Notes under the pieces: model-generated
The model's database searches: none
The model's input: only the letters and a program-made list of their open reading frames with translations
What the model was told of the DNA's origin: nothing
Shown: positions 10,270 to 20,849 of the stretch, piece after piece
Layout of the letters: the number at the start of each line of letters is the position of its first letter
How positions within the stretch are numbered: position 1 is the first letter of the stretch
Program-made: the position numbers and the translations under genes
NCBI GenBank assembly: GCA_963383645.1
Contig: OY726571.1
Coordinates: 76,615,860-76,679,859, forward strand
Reading direction: 5' to 3'
DNA: 64,000 nt
From: Muscardinus avellanarius
Lineage: Eukaryota > Chordata > Mammalia > Rodentia > Gliridae

Positions 10270-10528
10270 AAAGGCCAGGACTGGTGGGACATGTCTGTAA
10301 TCTCAATATTTAGGAGGCTGAGACAGGAGGATAGCAGGTTCGTGGCCAGCTGCAGTTAGTTAGGCCCTCTGTAAAGTAGGGAGACCCTGTTTCAAAATAA
10401 AGAATAAACAATAGGGCTGTAGCTGGAGGCTGAATGCCCCTGGGTTCCATCTCCAAGACCAAAAAAGAAATAAAAATTAAAAAGGGCTGTAGGTGAAACT
10501 CAGAGATAGAAAGCCCTGGGTTCAATCC
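10270..10528 (+). mobile_element. SINE with an extra right arm (B1-dID-dID)
   Basis: Left arm, linker and first right arm run to about 10462. After an A-rich spacer a second right arm follows (10483-10528, GAAAGCCCTGGGTTCAATCC). Both are in the same orientation. Confidence 0.75.
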
Positions 10529-10601
<73 letters not shown>

Positions 10602-10604
10602 GAG
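10529..10604. repeat. (GA)n(GACA)n microsatellite
   Basis: Short GA run, then about 15 GACA units with one ATAGACA interruption. It replaces the A-tail of the SINE on its left. Confidence 0.96.
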
Positions 10605-11325
10605 ATGCCCTAACCTCCTAGGAGCCTATTGTGGAGGAATTAAGAAAACCCGTGTAACCCTCTCTCTACCTTTTCACACCACCTGAACACAAAGCGCGTT
10701 TATAGTGAATCCCAGGAAAATCACTCCCAGGAGATATCTAGGGCATCATAAACCCAGGGCAGGGAGCTGGAGGGGATCAGATGCTGCTGGAGCTGAAGAA
10801 TATAATGATTTTCTTTCACAGGCTTCTCATTTTAATCTCATTTCTCATGTAATTCAAAGGTACTTTGATTTTTAAATTATTTTCCTGTTGTCAGAATTAG
10901 CATTTCCCACTAGTCCTGGGAGACATTCCAGAGGAGAACGGTATTTTTATTTTCCCTTTCCCCCCACTCCCCCCTTGACTTGACAAAGGCTGCTCATGCA
11001 TCGCTGGACTGTATTACAAAGTTCGGGGATTTTTTCCCTCTCCTCAAAGGAAGATCATTGGGGCTGCAAGTAACCGTGGTAGCTGCTAGGAGATGGAATT
11101 CTTTAGACCAAAACTGCATGTTGCACAAATAGCCAGCAAAAAGAGTAATGCCGGACAGCACTGGAGTCCCGAGAACAGGGGCAAAAATAGTAGGAGTGTG
11201 ACCCCCAAAAAAACTTGATTGGCCTAAAATAGGAATCAGAAATATCAGTCTCTGAAATGTACCACCAGTTGCTATTTAATCGATTTTAAATGGCTGTAAG
11301 TTTCGTTTAATTGTTTTTTAAGACT
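10605..11325. other. unique DNA, possibly conserved
   Basis: No repeat is recognised. The segment 10790-11060 has AT-rich blocks with a central C-rich tract (10960-10976) and no low complexity. No exon is supportable. Confidence 0.4.
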
Positions 11326-11334
11326 TAGAACTTG

Positions 11335-11410
11335 GGGCCTCGGGATGTGGCTGGGTGGTAGAGCTATGCAAGGCCCTGGGTTCTATTCTCAGCACCAAAA
11401 GAAAAAAAAG
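11335..11410 (+). mobile_element. stand-alone ID-type SINE
   Basis: Short tRNA-Ala-like element (GGGATGTGGCTGGGTGGTAG, GCAAGGCCCTGGGTTCTATT) with a small A-tail. AGAACTTGG flanks it (11327-11335 and 11413-11421). It has no B1 arm. Confidence 0.8.
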
Positions 11411-11414
11411 TCAG

Positions 11415-11630
11415 AACTTGGCCTCAGACAGAAGTGGATTCCAGTTCTAGCTTCTCACACCTAATAACCTTGGTGGCCCGAAACAAATCACAGTATTCAG
11501 CCCTTCTAAACCCCAGCATTTTCTTCTGTAAATTGGGTGTGTCTTGTCCAACAGAAGGCTATTTTCAGGACTGAATAACTGAGATACTTGCAGATAGTAA
11601 CCCCTCCATAAATCGCTGCTAGATGTATTT
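11415..11630 (+). mobile_element. MIR relic
   Basis: Follows the MIR order loosely: GTGGATTCCAGTTCTAGCTT, TAATAACCTTGG, TTCTTCTGTAAATTGG, and CCTCCATAAATCGCTGC near the end. Confidence 0.6.
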
Positions 11631-11739
11631 TCTTCTTCATTACTGCTTTCTTTTTCTTTTCCCTGAAGACCCTAGGAGAAACTTATAAATATATATGCAT
11701 GTGTATTCAATGAAGCAATGAAAGGGCACTCAAAAAATA

Positions 11740-12175
11740 TCTGTTGCCAGAGCCTCTGGTAGTCACTAGAGATGAACTGTGAGAAGCTGGGCATGGAGTT
11801 GCTCTTGTGGAATTTATGTTCTTCAGGGAGATAAGCAACAAAACAGAAACGTATTAAGCATGATCGCTGCAGAGAGAAATACATTCCATCAAGATACAAG
11901 CCAGGGGACTGGGAAAGAAGAGTGACTGGAGTTGCTGAGGGAGAAGAGCTGTTTAAGACAGAGAGATCCATCCCTTCATGATGGGAGGCAGGCAGGCAAA
12001 CACAGGCAGGAGAGACGGGCTAGACCAGACCCTGTAAGGTTCAGAACTTCTGCATCTTCGTTGAGTAAAGAGGGATTCTGAGAACATTTCAAGCAAGGGA
12101 AAGACATGATCTGATTTATGATTTAGAAAGGTCACTCTGGCTCCTATGTAGAGAGTAGACAATGAGAAAGGTAGA
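11740..12175 (+). repeat. ancient mammalian interspersed repeat, family not named
   Basis: Text such as GGGAAAGACATGATCTGATT, AGAAAGGTCACTCTGGCTCC and CTTGTGGAATTTATGTTCTT matches a widespread old repeat that I recall but cannot name with certainty. A 99-codon minus frame across it is fortuitous. Confidence 0.5.
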
Positions 12176-12189
12176 CATAAAAGGGGCCT

Positions 12190-12292
12190 TCCACCCCATG
12201 ACACATTGGAATCACCTCGAAAGCCTTCTTAAAAAAAAAAAAAAAAAAAACACTCCCATCCTGCAAGCAGAGAGTACGGGCATTGGTTTTGG

Positions 12293-12330
<38 letters not shown>

Positions 12331-12384
12331 GAATTCCCAAGGGAGTCTTATTTATGGTCATGGTTGAAAATCATTAATTTAGAA
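12190..12384. mobile_element. MER5-like hAT relic with internal poly-A and (GTT)n
   Basis: Starts TTGGAATCACCTCGAAAGCC and ends GGTTGAAAATCATTAATTTA, like the ends of hAT MITEs. A 20-base A run (12231-12250) and (GTT)n (12290-12330) have expanded inside. Confidence 0.45.
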
Positions 12385-12803
12385 GCTCTCGTCATTGTCC
12401 AACAGAGAGACATGCTTGTAGCTTCTGTCAGAGTGATGAACATGAAGGTGCCCATGAAGGCGATATAACCATGAAAGTTGTGTCTTGGAGGTAGAAGCAA
12501 ATCGACCTGCCAATGGATTGGAAATGAAGAGGGTGGGTGGAGAGAGAACGACAGGTATCAGGAACGGTCCCCTACTTTGGGACAGCCAGATAGAGAGGGA
12601 TTTCATTTATGAGAATAGGAAAAAAAAAATAAAGGCAAAGCAGGCTGGAGAATTGAAACTGAAGCCTAGAGTCAGGAATACTGACCATGTTTAATATGAA
12701 ATGCTTACTGCACCTATAGTAAGTTAATGATCATCTCCTTATGAAGCAGAGCATCCAGCACAGTTGATTTGCGAACAGTCAGAGCTGTACGTGTTGTCTA
12801 TAT

Positions 12804-12964
12804 CAGTGCTGCCCAGGAGAACATTCTGGTGACAACAGAAATGCTCTGTATTTGCACTGCCCGGTGCAGAGGCCACTAAGCACTTGTAAATAAGGAGCAC
12901 TTGAAATAGGGCTAGGCTGGTGTGGCAGGAACTCGTGTGTGTGTGTGTGTCTGTGTGTCTGTGT

Positions 12965-13006
<42 letters not shown>

Positions 13007-13240
13007 ATGGTGATTGAACCCAGGGACATTCTACCTCTGAGATACACTCTCAGCCCTATTTTATTTTATTTTTTTTATTATTTGAAACAGAGTCAAACTA
13101 AATTGTAGAGGGCCTCTCTAAGTTGCTGGCCTCAAACCTGTTACCATCCTATCTCAGCCTCCCAAATACTGGGATTACTGGTGTACACCACCACACCCGG
13201 AGGAACTGAACTTTAATTTGACTAAAGTTTAAATAATGAT
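12804..13240 (+). mobile_element. MER20-like hAT element split by a SINE
   Basis: Left part: CAGTGCTGCCCAGGAGAAC, GGCCACTAAGCACTTG, GCACTTGAAATAGGGCTAGG. Right part: GAGGAACTGAACTTTAATTT. The order matches the remembered MER20 consensus, with a microsatellite and SINE between. Confidence 0.75.
12933..13200 (-). mobile_element. composite SINE, family A, with (GT)n tail
   Basis: (GT)n with CTGT interruptions (12935-13004) in tail position, then an antisense SINE to CCACCACACCCGG. AGGAACT flanks the unit (12927-12933 and 13201-13207). Confidence 0.9.
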
Positions 13241-13352
13241 GGACAAATTGCATACCTGTAAATGATTCCCATGTGACCTGGACTTCTTTCAGAATCTGAT
13301 AGAATCCCTCACCATTTTCCCTGGTGATAGGTGATAGCCAGTCATGCCCAGC

Positions 13353-13782
13353 CTAGGATACTACAACAGCCTAGAACACGGCAAAAGCCTAGAACATTGC
13401 AACAGCCTAAAACACTGCAACAGCCTCGAATACTACAAAAGTCTAGAATACTACAACAGCCTAGAATCCTGCAACAAACTAGAATACTACAACAGCCTAG
13501 AACACTGCAACAGCCTAGAATACTATAACAGCCTAGAACACTGCAACAGCCTAGAATACTACAACAGCCTAGAACACTGCAACAGCCTAGAATACTGCAA
13601 CAGCCTAGAATACTACAACAGCCTAGAATAGTGCAAGAACCTAAAATACTGCAATTGCCTAGAATACTGCAACAGCCTAAAATACAACAGTCTAGAATGC
13701 TGCAACAGCCTAGAATACTGTAACAGCCTAGAATACTGCAACAGCCTAGGATACTACAACAGCCTAGCCATACTGTGACAGC
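13353..13782. repeat. 18-bp minisatellite, 24 units
   Basis: Consensus CTAGAATACTGCAACAGC. I count 24 consecutive units, all 18 bp except one of 15 bp (13677-13691) and a last one of 19 bp. Between 13479 and 13586 units ending ACTA(C/T)AACAGC alternate with CTAGAACACTGCAACAGC, making a 36-bp higher-order pattern. As 18 is a multiple of 3, frames on both strands stay open, giving hexapeptide-repeat frames that are not genes. Confidence 0.98.
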
Positions 13783-14420
13783 CTTCTCTCTGGCCCTTTT
13801 TCCCTCCTTCATCTATTGTATATTCTCAAAACAACATATGAATTCATGGATCCTCTAAGTAAAATGAAGATGAAGAAATAGCCAGAGGATTTGGCAAGGT
13901 GGAAAAGCCCACCAGTCTGGACACAAGCGGTATCAGTAAAATTGTGAGGACAGGCATCTTGGGGAGAAGGTTTGAAGTCAGAATGAAAATGAAGGAAGGA
14001 GAGACAACCAGTATAGACAGTTCTCTCAAGAGTTTTTGCTATAAACCAGGCACGGTGGTGTGAGAATATAATTAAGTCTTTTCTATCAAATGATTAGCTT
14101 AGTTTAAAACGCTTCCATTTTGCAGCCTTGCATAAGCTCTCATCCTTTTGTAAAGTTAGTATTTTCTTTACAAAAATTGCAAATGCCAACTCTTCCCCCA
14201 GCATTCCATTCTAGCCAACTGCCTTAAGATTGTGAAACCATGCTCCCGAAATAGGAGTACGGTACAGAAATTTGTTAGAAATATAAAAACTGGGTGGGTT
14301 TCCGGTTGATTGTGCTTGTATACCTGGCTTTCCTGATGGCAAGAATCTTTCTACAAAAATTAAATCACCTTGCCAAGCTGTTTTCAAACACATGTCTTTT
14401 CTTCTGACACTGTGGAAATT
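13783..14420. other. unique DNA; tiny SINE-head remnant at 14047-14062
   Basis: CCAGGCACGGTGGTGTGAGA resembles the first bases of a SINE left arm but stops at once. The rest shows no recognisable repeat or gene. Confidence 0.4.
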
Positions 14421-14424
14421 TATG

Positions 14425-14545
14425 TCTAACCACGGTGGCACACCTGTGATCCCACTACTGGGAAGACTGAAACAAGATTAAAGGCTGGAGGCCAGTATGC
14501 TGTGATTTAGTGAGACCCTGCTTAGAAAAAAAAAAAAAAAAAAAA
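14425..14545 (+). mobile_element. B1-like monomer without right arm
   Basis: CACGGTGGCACACCTGTGAT to GTGAGACCCTGCTTAG, then a 20-base A-tail. The ID-derived arm is missing, so this is a monomeric B1-type copy or one that ended at the linker. Confidence 0.75.
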
Positions 14546-14550
14546 GAATA

Positions 14551-14743
14551 GGAGCCAGCCATGATGCTTGCCATCCCAGAATTTGGGAGGCTGAGACGGG
14601 AGGATCACAGTTCACCGACAGCCTCAGCTACTTAGGCCCTTTGCAACTCAGTGAGACCCCGTTTCAAAATAAAGAATAAATAATAGGGCTGGGGTGTAGC
14701 TTGGAGAAAGAATGCCCCTGGGTTCAATCCCCAGCACCACTAA
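14551..14743 (+). mobile_element. composite SINE, family A
   Basis: GCCAGCCATGATGCTTGCCA through CAATCCCCAGCACCACTA. It follows the B1 monomer at once, in the same orientation. Confidence 0.92.
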
Positions 14744-14828
14744 AAAAATAAAAAAATTAATTAAGGCAAAATGCAAAGAATATAATATTAAAACAGCATT
14801 TAAAATTTTCCTTTTTTCTTCTTTTTTA

Positions 14829-15032
14829 TAGTTCTGGGGATTGAACCCAGGGATATTCTATCTCCAAGCTATACCCCAAGCCCTATTTTTTTATTCTTTA
14901 TTTTGAAACAAGGTAACACTAAATTGTGGAAGGCCTCACTAAATGGCTGAGGCTGGCCATGAACCTGCAATCTTCCTTGTCTCAGCCTCCCAAGTACTGG
15001 GATTACAAGCATGTGCCACCACACCAGGCTCA
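14829..15032 (-). mobile_element. composite SINE, family A
   Basis: Antisense copy from TAGTTCTGGGGATTGAACCC to GCCACCACACCAGGCTC. Complete, moderately diverged. Confidence 0.92.
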
Positions 15033-15069
15033 CATTTTCTATATGAAAGGCCCTTGAAGATCATCTTAG

Positions 15070-15195
15070 ACAAACACTGCATGTCAGGTGAGAAGTTTGA
15101 GGTTCAGACAGGTGAATGACTTATCCATGTCACACAGCAGAGCTAAACCCAAAACCAGAAATGCAGTCTACAGAACACACTGGCTCCAGGCCATC
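15070..15195 (-). mobile_element. MIR relic
   Basis: GAGGTTCAGACAGGTGAATG, CCATGTCACACAGCAGAGCT and ACACTGGCTCCAGG follow the complement of the MIR core. Confidence 0.6.
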
Positions 15196-15309
15196 TTTCT
15201 ACAGACAGACATTTCCAAATCCTATTACATTCAACCCAAAACAATTTTTGCCTCATATAGCAGGATATTTATATGATTGCTGGTGGCCCACTAAGGGTTA
15301 ACATCACAA

Positions 15310-15520
15310 AAATAATGGCTAACAGTTATTGAATACCTGCTATTGCTACAAGCCTGGTGTTTTACATAAATTTACACTAATTCATAATGATCATCCCATG
15401 AGGCAGACAGTCATTATTATACCAGTTTTGCAAATCAGGAAACCAAGATTGTAAAAGTTTTAGCTATTCACATGCATATTTGCTAGGAGCCAGAGTTCAC
15501 AGTCTCTTTAAGGTATCATT
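15310..15520 (-). mobile_element. MIR relic
   Basis: TGGCTAACAGTTATTGAATA, ATGAGGCAGACAGTCATTAT and CAGTTTTGCAAATCAGGAAA are the usual landmarks of an antisense MIR. Confidence 0.7.
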
Positions 15521-15532
15521 TGGTCTCCCAAC

Positions 15533-15534
<2 letters not shown>

Positions 15535-15588
<54 letters not shown>

Positions 15589-15764
15589 GGGGGTTAAACT
15601 AAGGGGCATTCTGCCTCTAAGCTACAGCCTGGCCCTATTTCATTTTTTATTTTAAAATACACCTCCACAAAGTTTAAGAGGGCCTCACTAAGATTCTGAG
15701 ATTGACAGAGACCTACGATCCTCCTGCCTCAACTTCCCAAGTACTGGGATTACAGGCCAGCCCA
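15535..15764 (-). mobile_element. composite SINE with (GT)n tail
   Basis: (GT)n at 15535-15584 in tail position, then an antisense right arm (TAAACTAAGGGGCATTCTGC) and a decayed left arm ending GATTACAGGCCAGCCC. Confidence 0.9.
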
Positions 15765-16205
15765 ACCATTATTCCTGTGCCTAGAAACCCTTCCTCAATA
15801 AGACAAAATCCTCAAATCACCAATTGTTACAAGTAAGAACTAAGATCCCAATTAGTAAAATAATATCCAATCATAAGTAAAATAATACCTGATCATATGA
15901 CAAGTATTACTTTTCCAAAGTATTTATTTGCCATTATATATCTAGGTGGCAAAAATTTTTAAACTTAAAAGTGCAAACTACAACAGTTTTACAATTTTGA
16001 GAGCAAAAATAGGTATACAATGACAATGGAGATTGCTTTTCTCTTTCCTGGAAGATGGCACTCTGGTGTCCCCCCCAAAAAATCTAAGCAGGTGGAAATT
16101 GTCCCATGGGCCACACAGATAGAGTGTGTCCATCAGAATGGCTGCAACTATTCTAAGTGAACAGAAAGATTCATGTTCAAGCACAAAAGCCCACTGAGTT
16201 GTTTG
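15765..16205. other. unique AT-rich DNA
   Basis: Nothing recognised except a short local duplication around 15850-15900 (AAAATAATA followed by CCAATCATAAG or CTGATCATATG). The minus-strand frame at 15978-16238 runs into a SINE. Confidence 0.4.
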
Positions 16206-16207
16206 TT

Positions 16208-16409
16208 TTCTGATACTGTGGATCGAACCCAGGGACATTCTGCCTCTGCGCTACACCCCAAGCCCTATTTTATTTTTTACTTTTAAACAAGGTCTCACCA
16301 AATTGCTGAGATCTTCAGTAAACTGCTGAGGCTGGCCTCAAATCTGCAATCCTGCCATCTCAGCCTCCCAAGTACTGGGATTAGAGATGTGTGCCACCAT
16401 GCCCAGCTT
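16208..16409 (-). mobile_element. composite SINE, family A
   Basis: Antisense copy from TCTGATACTGTGGATCGAAC to GCCACCATGCCCAGCTTT. Confidence 0.92.
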
Positions 16410-16702
16410 TGAATTTTAAATCTAGCAAGATCATCCCTGTGGTCAGCCACAACTTCTCTGGAAATACAAGCCAGCTCTGGATAATATCTGCTTCCATGTA
16501 AAAAATTAAAAATTAAAAAATTAAAGTAACCAGAATGTTCTGAGGATGACTAAGTGAGAGGTTCCAGTCCATTTCATTTTCTGCTTAACTTGAGTTCAAA
16601 AGGAAAAAAAGAAAATATTTTTTTTATTCCACTAAAAGTTATCTTTAAATTTCTAGCTTTTGTTTCTCAACTTTGTAGGAATCTAAAGATAATTTTTTTT
16701 TT

Positions 16703-16880
16703 TTGTACTGAGAATTTAACCCAGGGGCTTTCTACCTCCAAACCATATCCCCATTCCTTTTTATTTTTTATTTTTGAGAAACATGATCTTATTCAATTGC
16801 CCAGACTGTCCTCAAACCTGTGATGCTCCTGTCTCAGCCTCCCAAGTACTGGGATTGTAGGTGTGTGCTGGGCTGCCTGG
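16703..16880 (-). mobile_element. composite SINE, diverged
   Basis: Antisense right arm (TTTAACCCAGGGGCTTTCTA) and left arm (CTCCCAAGTACTGGGATTGT). The end is degraded into GGGCTGCCTGGC. A T-rich tail lies at 16690-16703. Confidence 0.85.
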
Positions 16881-16894
16881 CTCTGTTGGAGCAT

Positions 16895-17230
16895 ATCATA
16901 TCCTTCACACTGACCATCACCTGTCATCTCCAGTGTCTTTGCACAGGTTTCTCCCAACTACCCTCTCTTCCCCCTGCTCAGCACACCCAGGCTGCCCCAT
17001 TCACCTGGCATTTGCAATCCACAAACAAGGGCAATTCTCTTATCAATATCGCTTTGCAAAACATTTTTACAGTGCATTATACTTATTAATCTGAACATCT
17101 TCTACTACATAATGTTGAGATTATTAAGTACCATTAAAAATGCTTACAGAGAACATTTTTTCCCTCCATTATATCTACACCATCTAGCACAGGATTCAAT
17201 AGATGTACTGGACTTGAATAACTTAGTGGT
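16895..17230 (+). mobile_element. L2 3' relic
   Basis: GTCTTTGCACAGGTTTCTCC, CACCTGGCATTTGCAATCC and later ATCTAGCACAGGATTCAATA-GATGTACTGGA resemble the L2 3' end in sense. Weak but ordered similarity. Confidence 0.45.
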
Positions 17231-18425
17231 ATACTCGGTCTAGATGAGGTAACCAATCTGGTCTAATGAGCTAATCCTCATTGCCTACCTCCATTAATAG
17301 GTATCCTCCTAGATAGGGAGACAGGTGATTTCTGATTTCAGACATGGGTGGATCTCCCTGATTTACAACAAAGGGGGGCAGCCCCCTGTTTTCCGCATTC
17401 TGTGTTGTACAACTCTGAGGCTGATATGCTTTTTCAAGGGCATATTTTGTTGATCTCTTTCACTTTTCCTTCTTTTCTGTTCTTCCTCTGAGCCCGCCTG
17501 CCCTTTTCAAAAGTGAAAACAGCACAAAACATCTCTGTAATAATATGGTGTATATTATCACATTAGCTACAGTTATCATAAAAGTAGCTACATAATCAGA
17601 TTATACTTTGCCTCATAGCCATAGAAATAATGGTGCTTTTGCAAGAATTTTGTAGAACCAAATGGAAACTCACTAATGCAACAGAAAGTTATCAAATATA
17701 ATATAATTCAGAAGTTCCAAACTACCAGTGTCTCAGTAGGTAAAGAAAGAAAAAAATCCATTTTATTGTAATGCAACTCTAAACAGAGACATGCTTATTA
17801 TTCTTGTAAAAATGCTCAGCATATGTTCTTTTTCTGCCTGTATAATCATTTCTTGTTTTGTTTTGTTTCCACTTGGATGATTTTGTGAAAATTACATTTT
17901 AATACCAGAAGAAAATATAAATGGCCAGAGGGTTATGAAATAGAAGAAATTATCTGAGGCTTTAAAATATGGATTCATACTTCCAAACTGCCGAGAGAGT
18001 TGCAAAAAGACTTCTGTAAATGTAATAATACACATAACGAAATATCAGTGCCCCAGGTACTGGGGCTTTCTACTCCTGTGCACAAACTAATAACCAGGAA
18101 ATTACATAGCATGTCAAATTGCCAGGCCTCAAATTCCACTCAAACTTTTACCTCAATTTCCATCCAAAACAATGAATGAATATGCAGGCTCTAAGTAGCG
18201 GCAAGTTTTGCCTTTACCAAGGAACTGTTTCATCACAGCAATAATATCAGATTCCAAGAAAACACTATGTGGCTTTTCTGTTTCATAAAAAATTAAACTC
18301 TTGCTGCAATTCAAAGGAAGGACAAAGAGTTTTTTTGTTTGTTTGTTTCTCCAAAATATTCTCTGATTTTCCAGCCTTTTTTGCTTTATCGTTTTGTTAC
18401 TGCACTGCTTCCGAGTGTTGTTATA
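17231..18425. other. repeat-free unique block, about 1.2 kb
   Basis: No recognised repeat. AT-rich with ordinary complexity and no long frame. Candidate for conserved noncoding sequence, but nothing decisive is visible. Confidence 0.45.
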
Positions 18426-18426
18426 T

Positions 18427-18607
18427 TTGGTACTGGGGATTGTACCCAGGTGAGTTCTACCTTTGAGCTACACCCCCAGACCTCCCACCATTGCTTATTT
18501 GGAAATAGGGCCTTGCTAAGTTACTGAGGCTGGCCTCAAACCTGCAATCTTCCTATCTCCACCTCCCAAGGATTGGAATTACAGATGTAAGCCACCACGC
18601 TATGCTG
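18427..18607 (-). mobile_element. composite SINE, shortened linker
   Basis: Antisense copy (GGTACTGGGGATTGTACCCA to AAGCCACCACGCTATGCTG). Part of the linker is lost near CCTCCCACCATTGC. Confidence 0.88.
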
Positions 18608-18657
18608 ATTGTTCAGAATGAAGGAAAATAAAAAGACATTCAGTGCAAAGACATTTT

Positions 18658-18852
18658 TTTTTTTTTTTGGTGGTACTGGGGTTCCTGGAAGCCCTTCTAC
18701 CTCCGGGCTACACTCCCAGACCTAGTTTATATTTTTTTATTTAGAAACAGGGTCTCCTAAGCCAGCGTGCACGGCTGGTTTCGAACCTGTGCGATCCTCC
18801 TGTCTCCGCCTCCCAAGCGCGGGGATTACAAGCGTGCGCCACCACGCCCGGC
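18658..18852 (-). mobile_element. young composite SINE, family B
   Basis: T-run, then GGTGGTACTGGGGTTCCTGG to CGCCACCACGCCCGGC. A perfect 17-bp target duplication CAGTGCAAAGACATTTT lies at 18641-18657 and 18853-18869. This is one of the least diverged copies. Confidence 0.96.
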
Positions 18853-18869
18853 CAGTGCAAAGACATTTT

Positions 18870-20385
18870 CTATGCTATCTTGTGTATATGTGCGAGTACA
18901 CATATGTGTTACTATACACTACATATTAGCTATACATATACATATAAATATAATATTACATGTTATACTAGAAATATATACTAATATATTACATATAATA
19001 AATGCATTGATATTTACAAAAATTATAACAATAAATGTATTATCTGTTCTAATTATTCATTTCAACTAATGTCTATATATTGATACATAGTAATATATAA
19101 ATATTAGCTATGCTATATTACCTGCCATATTTGTAATTATATAATATTTTAAAAAGCTAATATATGTATAATGGACAACTGGTGGTTGGTTTCCCATGTA
19201 GGGAACTATGAAAAAAGAGAAGTTTGTTTAAATTATCTCTTCAGTGGCCTGTTTAGCTTTAGACTTCTCCTTCTGAACTGAATTTCCAATCTACCGAAGG
19301 TCACACATCAGCACTCATAACCCCTAACCACGCACTCATTTCGGCCATTTGACCTTTTCGCCCAGCCTGAGGCTGTGATCAGCGTGCTTCCTTGAATTCT
19401 TGGTCCAGTATCCCTCCTTCTGCGGATCTGACCTGAGCTTGGGGCTGCAGCTCTGGGCCCCAGCAGGGCTCAGCCCTTCTTTCTCCAATCTCTTAGAGCA
19501 GCACAAAGAAAGGATGAGGTTTGGTAACCAGAGAACCAGATCCCATTATTGATCATTTTTAAGATCATGCAAACATTTGTACGACATTATTCTATCTGCC
19601 AGGATAGTGACTGGTGGAGGTGTTGGGAGAATCTAGGGAGAAATTGAAGCCAATTTGGAATGGGGACAGGTGCTGTTATAGAATGGGGACAGGTGGTGCT
19701 AATTCAAAATTACATAGCTAGGAAAAAAAAATCATTTGGGTTTGGTTTGAGGACAAAACTAAAGGGTAAACAAACCCGGCAGGAAGCATCTCTGTATATG
19801 CAGAAAGGAGAGAAGAAAAAAAAAAAAAAAACCACAAACACTTTTCTGCCCTTCAGAACAACCCCTTTATCTTAGCAGGTAGGAAGTAATCAAGATTTCA
19901 AGATTTCATAAACATCCCAATGCCTCCAATAGCATCCAGACTGCTCAAGTTCACCTTTGCCAGGAGTTACGGTTGCTTCTGTCATTTCGATGTACTGCTT
20001 CCAGGTTTGGACCCCCCCACACCTTCCTTTATCTACACATTAGACAATACCATTTCTGAGACCACTGTAGCCTCCACAGGGCCACACCTTTTAAGGTGGG
20101 GAGTAAGGGCGAGACCACTCATGTAGGTTGCATCACCCTGAAGTACCCTGCTTTGATTAAGACTGGAGATTTGTCATGAATAACCTCCATGTAATAACAT
20201 TGACCTTTCAGATCTCAACCCCCCAAATTCTGAATGTTCTGCATTAGTCAAAATCACTTAAGGTGGAGCCGGGCAAGTCATGAAATCAGACTCCATTTTT
20301 GTTTCTTTCTGTATTCCTATACATAAGCGTGAAGTCCTTATGTACAGACATCACTCTTTGAAAAGGCTCAGCCGGTTATCAGTAG
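18870..20385. other. unique DNA with TA-rich stretch 18895-19180
   Basis: The first 300 bases are TATACATA-rich low complexity. The rest has no recognisable repeat. Short frames here, including one ending in a lysine run near 19820, carry no protein signature. Confidence 0.45.
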
Positions 20386-20390
20386 CTCAG

Positions 20391-20628
20391 AGACTCAGGG
20401 TACAGGTGCTGCAGCCGTAAGCTTGGTTTGATCCCTGGCTTGGGCATTTTCAAGGAGCAAGATCTTGGCATTCATTTCAAACTCTATACACTTTATTTTC
20501 CTCATCTGGACAAAAGGAATAAATAATAACAATAATAATAACAACCCTATAGGCTTATAATATTAAATGAGAAAATATGTGTTATATACTTGGTATAGTG
20601 CCAGGGAATATAAGTAGTAAATGTTGAT
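20391..20628 (+). mobile_element. MIR element
   Basis: Good MIR order: GTTTGATCCCTGGCTTGGGC, TTTCCTCATCTGGACAAAAG, an ATAATAAC run, ATATTAAATGAGAAAATATG, AGTGCCAGGGAATATAAGTA and GTAAATGTTGATAT. Confidence 0.75.
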
Positions 20629-20649
20629 ATATTATAAACCACTAAATAA

Positions 20650-20837
20650 AGCCAGGTGTGGTGGTGCACACCTGTAATTCCGGTACTTGGGAGGCTGGGA
20701 TAGGAGGATCCAAGGTTTGAAGCCAGTCTTAGCAACTTGACAAGACCCCTTTTCAAAATAAAAAATAAAATGGTGCTGGTTAATGTAGCTCAGAGGTAGA
20801 ACGCCTGTGGGTTCAATCCCCAGTGCCACAAAAGAGA
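20650..20837 (+). mobile_element. composite SINE, older variant
   Basis: GCCAGGTGTGGTGGTGCACA to CAATCCCCAGTGCCACAAAA. The 10-bp duplication CACTAAATAA is at 20640-20649 and 20838-20847. Confidence 0.93.
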
Positions 20838-20849
20838 CACTAAATAATG

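Noticed and set aside
11335..11410. Possible tRNA-Ala gene
   Set aside because: Shortened cloverleaf, A-tail and target duplication show an ID retroposon. The same holds for 54314-54390 and 58235-58312.
13353..13782. CRISPR array
   Set aside because: Units are contiguous without spacers, and the window is clearly mammalian.
13331..13812. Frames of 65-156 codons with repeated hexapeptides
   Set aside because: They are the translation of an 18-bp minisatellite; frames are open on both strands at once and nothing outside the array continues them.
14047..14062. A further SINE copy
   Set aside because: Only about 16 bases resemble a SINE head; too short to call.
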